This document shows, piece by piece, positions 63,799 to 64,000 of a DNA stretch of 64,000 bases; position 1 is the stretch's first letter, and every line of letters starts with the position of its first letter. Made by a program: the position numbers and the translations under genes. Source of the stretch: Phycisphaerae bacterium (GTDB taxonomy: Bacteria > Planctomycetota > Phycisphaerae > Sedimentisphaerales > SM23-30); assembly GCA_016342495.1 (NCBI GenBank), contig JAEIOG010000005.1, forward strand, positions 1 through 64,000, written 5' to 3'. The notes under the pieces were generated by a model, which made no database searches, was not told the origin of the DNA, and worked only from the letters and a program-made list of their open reading frames with translations.

Positions 63799-64000
63799 TC
63801 ATATTAATTTTACTAAAGAATTCGTATTTCGGGTTACAATAAACCGATAATGCGAGATTAGCTTTTTGAGAGGCGACATTAAGAAAATCAATAGATAAAT
63901 CAATGCCCACTCGCATAATAAACAGTTAAATGCTTTATCATCCACTGATAAATAGAAAAAACAACCAACTCCAAAACATCCAACCCGGATATCATCAAAA
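63799..64000 (-). CDS. Possible C-terminal fragment of a gene cut by the right edge
   Basis: A minus-strand frame is open from the window edge to a TGA at 63799-63801 (66 codons), ending RFIVTRNTNSLVKLI, with one hydrophobic stretch (ALIYLLIFLMSPLKKLI). It has many Cys residues and no motif I can place. It could be the end of the next polysaccharide gene or non-coding leader. Confidence 0.25.
   Translation of the reverse strand, partial: FDDIRVGCFGVGCFFYLSVDDKAFNCLLCEWALIYLLIFLMSPLKKLISHYRFIVTRNTNSLVKLI

Overview
The window looks like a chromosomal segment of an AT-rich planctomycete, most likely class Phycisphaerae and close to Sedimentisphaerales. This is inferred from a secreted GLUG/PASTA protein ending in a dockerin-like pair (DFAALSQEWL / DMAILCQNWL), a DUF1080 protein, a sialate-esterase-like protein, a secreted FAD oxidoreductase and an HzsA-related cytochrome. 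No 16S rRNA or phylogenetic marker beyond tig, clpP and recJ is present, so the placement rests on gene content. Nearly all genes lie on the minus strand.

Region 1 (1-13.8 kb): an open frame cut by the left edge, then a tolC-glucokinase pair, a giant secreted cyclophilin fused to four copies of a beta-rich module, a three-gene operon (SASA esterase, FGE-like lipoprotein, DUF1080 hydrolase) ending in a clear terminator, and an APC permease fused to a PTS EIIA-like domain. Region 2 (13.9-17.8 kb): protein quality control, tig-clpP-clpP, in which one ClpP has Asn where the catalytic Asp should be, followed by a repeat-rich spacer and tRNA-Gly. Region 3 (18.3-22.7 kb): the most interesting locus. 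A two-gene cassette encodes an HzsA-like dihaem protein and a YVTN-propeller/MauG-type dihaem fusion laid out like the HzsB-HzsC fusion of anammox hydrazine synthase. A perfect 32-bp palindrome lies upstream.

Region 4 (23-46 kb): housekeeping and accessory genes. These are a FAD oxidoreductase, UspA, MTA phosphorylase, a His-rich-loop membrane protein, the GLUG/dockerin protein, a frameshifted Fn3-like mini-gene, recJ, a CheY-like regulator behind a three-hairpin leader, an ankyrin lipoprotein, exbD, a PHP protein, several small unknowns, tRNA-Asn with a near-ideal promoter and terminator, a URO-D family protein, a glycoside-hydrolase-like protein, a YihY/BrkB protein, and an exbB about 8 kb from exbD.

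Region 5 (46.7-63.8 kb): a 15-gene surface-polysaccharide cluster, all on the minus strand. Reading from 63.8 kb downward it holds a Wzy-like polymerase, a Wzx flippase, an FrhB-like ferredoxin protein translationally coupled to a polysaccharide pyruvyl transferase, one GT2 and three GT4 glycosyltransferases, an acetyltransferase, fnlA-fnlB-fnlC plus a WbuB-like transferase (UDP-L-FucNAc synthesis and transfer), a GNAT and a DegT aminotransferase. The initiating sugar-phosphate transferase and the export/length-control genes are not in the window and may lie beyond 64 kb. Intergenic regions are rich in short inverted and dispersed repeats, some of them MITE-like.
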